DNA of 7,379 nucleotides, from contig DJMM01000116.1 of assembly GCA_002435365.1 (NCBI GenBank), positions 11,258 to 18,636 on the forward strand, read 5' to 3'. The notes under the pieces are model-generated. The model did not search any database and was not told the DNA's origin. It saw only the letters and a list, made by a program, of their open reading frames with translations. Position 1 is the first letter of the stretch, and each line of letters opens with the position of its first letter. The translations under genes were made by a program, and so were the position numbers. Shown piece after piece: positions 5,998 through 7,379 of this stretch. This stretch comes from Ignavibacteriales bacterium UBA6490. GTDB lineage: Bacteria > Bacteroidota > Ignavibacteria > Ignavibacteriales > Ignavibacteriaceae.

Positions 5998-7320
5998 ATG
6001 AAAAACAATGAAAAACTGAGCCTTGCGGAATGGGTAATAAAAGAAGCAATAAAAAACGGGGCTGATGAAGTATCGGTAGATATAAGCAGCGGAAGAGGAG
6101 TAGAGGTTGAATTCAGAGAGAAGAAACTCGATAAGCTTCAGGAGGCTACTACAAACGCGCTTTCACTAAAAGTATACGCGGACAAAAAATTCTCGGTGTA
6201 TTCAACAAATGATCTGAAAAAGGATACACTTACAGGATTTGTGAAAGAAGCAGTTGCCGGAACAAAATACCTGTCGCAGGATGAATTCAGAAAACTACCT
6301 GACCCGAAATATTATCCGCAAACCACAAAAGATGATTTAAAGATTAAAGATCCGGGCTTTGAAAAAATTGATACCTCTGAAAGAATCAGGATTGCTTCCG
6401 AGATCGAAAAAGCTGCCCTTGAAACAAGTGATCAGATTATATCCGCTTCGGCAGGGTACTCCGATGGTTCTTACAGCGGTGTGCTTGTAAACAGCAACGG
6501 ATTTGCCGGTGAATATACGGAAACAGTGTTTTCAGCCGGTGCAGAAGTTACTGTGAAAGATCAAGAGGGGGGAAGACCGGAAGACTGGATGTATTGTTCG
6601 GTAAGATTTTTTAATGAACTTCCGCCCACTGACTTTCTTGGCGTAACTGCTGCCAAAAGAGCGCTTCAGAAAATAGGACAGAAAAAAATCAAATCAGGAA
6701 AATATACCATGCTGGTTGAAAACCGTGCAGCCGGCCGGCTGATTGGTGTTCTCAGAGGCGCTATGACCGCCAGATCCATTCAGCAGAAAGCTTCATTCCT
6801 GGACGGAATGCTGGATAAAAAAATCGCATCTGAAAAACTGACAGTCATCGATGATCCTTTCCTCAAGAAAGGGTTAAATTCACGTTTCTTTGACGGAGAA
6901 GGACTGGCAGCGGTAAGAAGAGTTATGATAAATAATGGCGTGCTGAAAAACTATTTTGTTGATAATTACTATGGACGGAAAATCGGAATGGACTTAACTA
7001 CCGCTTCTCCGGCAAATGTATTGTATGAGAAAGGTAGTCGTTCTTTTGATGAAATTGTTAAGGACATAAAACACGGAATTATTGTCAACGGATTCATCGG
7101 GGGAAATTCCAACTCCACCACCGGTGATTTTTCCTTCGGAATTGTTGGTCAGCTGGTTGAAAACGGTGAAATAATTCATCCGGTTAACGAAATGAACCTT
7201 TCCGGGAACGCGAAAGATTTCTTTATGGCTCTGGAAGAAATGGGTAATGATCCTTATCCCTATTCTTCAAACATGATACCCAGCATGCTTTTCACTGAAG
7301 CAAGCTTCAGCGGACTCTGA
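5998..7320 (+). CDS. tldE: TldE (PmbA)-family partner subunit of the TldD metallopeptidase
   Basis: This 440-residue protein, close to the family's usual 450, has GAGGAG at 5983-5988 nine bases before its ATG. It starts directly with the mature fold (LAEWVIKEAIKNGADEVSVDI), with no signal peptide or Tat motif. The region matching the zinc motif of TldD reads VENRAAGRLIGV (from about residue 240) and has no HExxxH, and there is no terminal Cys-Gly-Lys motif. This is the normal state for TldE, which shapes the chamber while TldD provides the metal. The carboxyl part keeps the shared fold (VIVNGFIGGNSNSTTGDFSFGIVGQLVENGE-like segment, residues about 360-390). It pairs with the preceding tldD on one transcript and is followed by a terminator. 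The lack of an export signal next to a Tat-exported partner is the odd point. PmbA is the alternative name. Confidence 0.93.
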   Translation: MKNNEKLSLAEWVIKEAIKNGADEVSVDISSGRGVEVEFREKKLDKLQEATTNALSLKVYADKKFSVYSTNDLKKDTLTGFVKEAVAGTKYLSQDEFRKLPDPKYYPQTTKDDLKIKDPGFEKIDTSERIRIASEIEKAALETSDQIISASAGYSDGSYSGVLVNSNGFAGEYTETVFSAGAEVTVKDQEGGRPEDWMYCSVRFFNELPPTDFLGVTAAKRALQKIGQKKIKSGKYTMLVENRAAGRLIGVLRGAMTARSIQQKASFLDGMLDKKIASEKLTVIDDPFLKKGLNSRFFDGEGLAAVRRVMINNGVLKNYFVDNYYGRKIGMDLTTASPANVLYEKGSRSFDEIVKDIKHGIIVNGFIGGNSNSTTGDFSFGIVGQLVENGEIIHPVNEMNLSGNAKDFFMALEEMGNDPYPYSSNMIPSMLFTEASFSGL

Positions 7321-7346
7321 TCCTAATAAAATCAGGCTAAGTATTG

Positions 7347-7378
7347 AGTTCCGGAATTATCTTAATTCCGGAACTTTT
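7347..7378 (+). terminator. Intrinsic terminator of tldD-tldE
   Basis: AGTTCCGGAATTA (7347-7359) and TAATTCCGGAACT (7363-7375) are exact reverse complements, giving a 13-bp stem with a three-base TCT loop (in practice probably a slightly larger loop). TTTA follows and the window ends there, so the U run may be longer. The stem begins 27 bases after the tldE stop. Confidence 0.88.
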
Positions 7379-7379
7379 A

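Noticed and set aside
1..7379. tRNA, rRNA, CRISPR array, insertion sequence or integration site
   Set aside because: I saw no cloverleaf-like arms, regular spaced repeats, transposase-like protein or terminal inverted repeats.

Overview
The window is an AT-leaning bacterial stretch in which every gene I can support lies on the + strand. Gene content suggests a member of the Bacteroidota/Ignavibacteriota (FCB) side of the tree: an S41 peptidase of the type with a TNGHF-like active-site region, a DUF3471-plus-TPR carboxyl end on a secreted enzyme, and a Tat-exported TldD. Most genes have clear AGGAG/GGAGG ribosome binding sites, which classical Bacteroidia usually lack, so an Ignavibacteriota-like or other FCB lineage fits better. 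This assignment is inference from gene style, not a database result.

Positions 1-3814 form a tight run of five genes with gaps of 3 to 16 bases, probably one transcript: the 3' end of an S41-family peptidase gene (cut by the window edge), a 69-residue two-helix membrane protein, a lipoprotein with an NTF2-like (SnoaL/DUF4440) domain, a 92-residue membrane protein, and a large secreted protein. The large protein joins a transglutaminase-like catalytic domain (Cys407, His444, Asp460) to two tandem DUF3471-like beta repeats and a TPR tail. Two hairpins follow its stop codon; the 16-bp one at 3849-3895 is the likely end of the transcript.

Positions 3815-4423 are a 609-base spacer. It holds these hairpins, AT-rich palindromes, a possible 35-codon membrane micro-ORF (4141-4248) overlapped by an 11-codon ORF with a better ribosome binding site, and the upstream region of tldD, with an 11-bp-phased ATTAACAT repeat close to the start codon.

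Positions 4424-7320 hold a tldD-tldE (pmbA) pair, 17 bases apart, closed by a near-ideal intrinsic terminator at 7347-7378. TldD keeps the zinc motif HEAIGH and the carboxyl-terminal Cys but carries a twin-arginine signal peptide, whereas its partner TldE has no export signal. If the heterodimer forms as in the known family, the pair would have to be exported together as a folded complex.

Taken together, most of the window encodes envelope or exported proteins, several of them peptidase-like (S41, transglutaminase fold, TldD/E). A shared role in envelope protein or peptide turnover is plausible but unproven. I see no mobile elements, CRISPR array, tRNA or rRNA.
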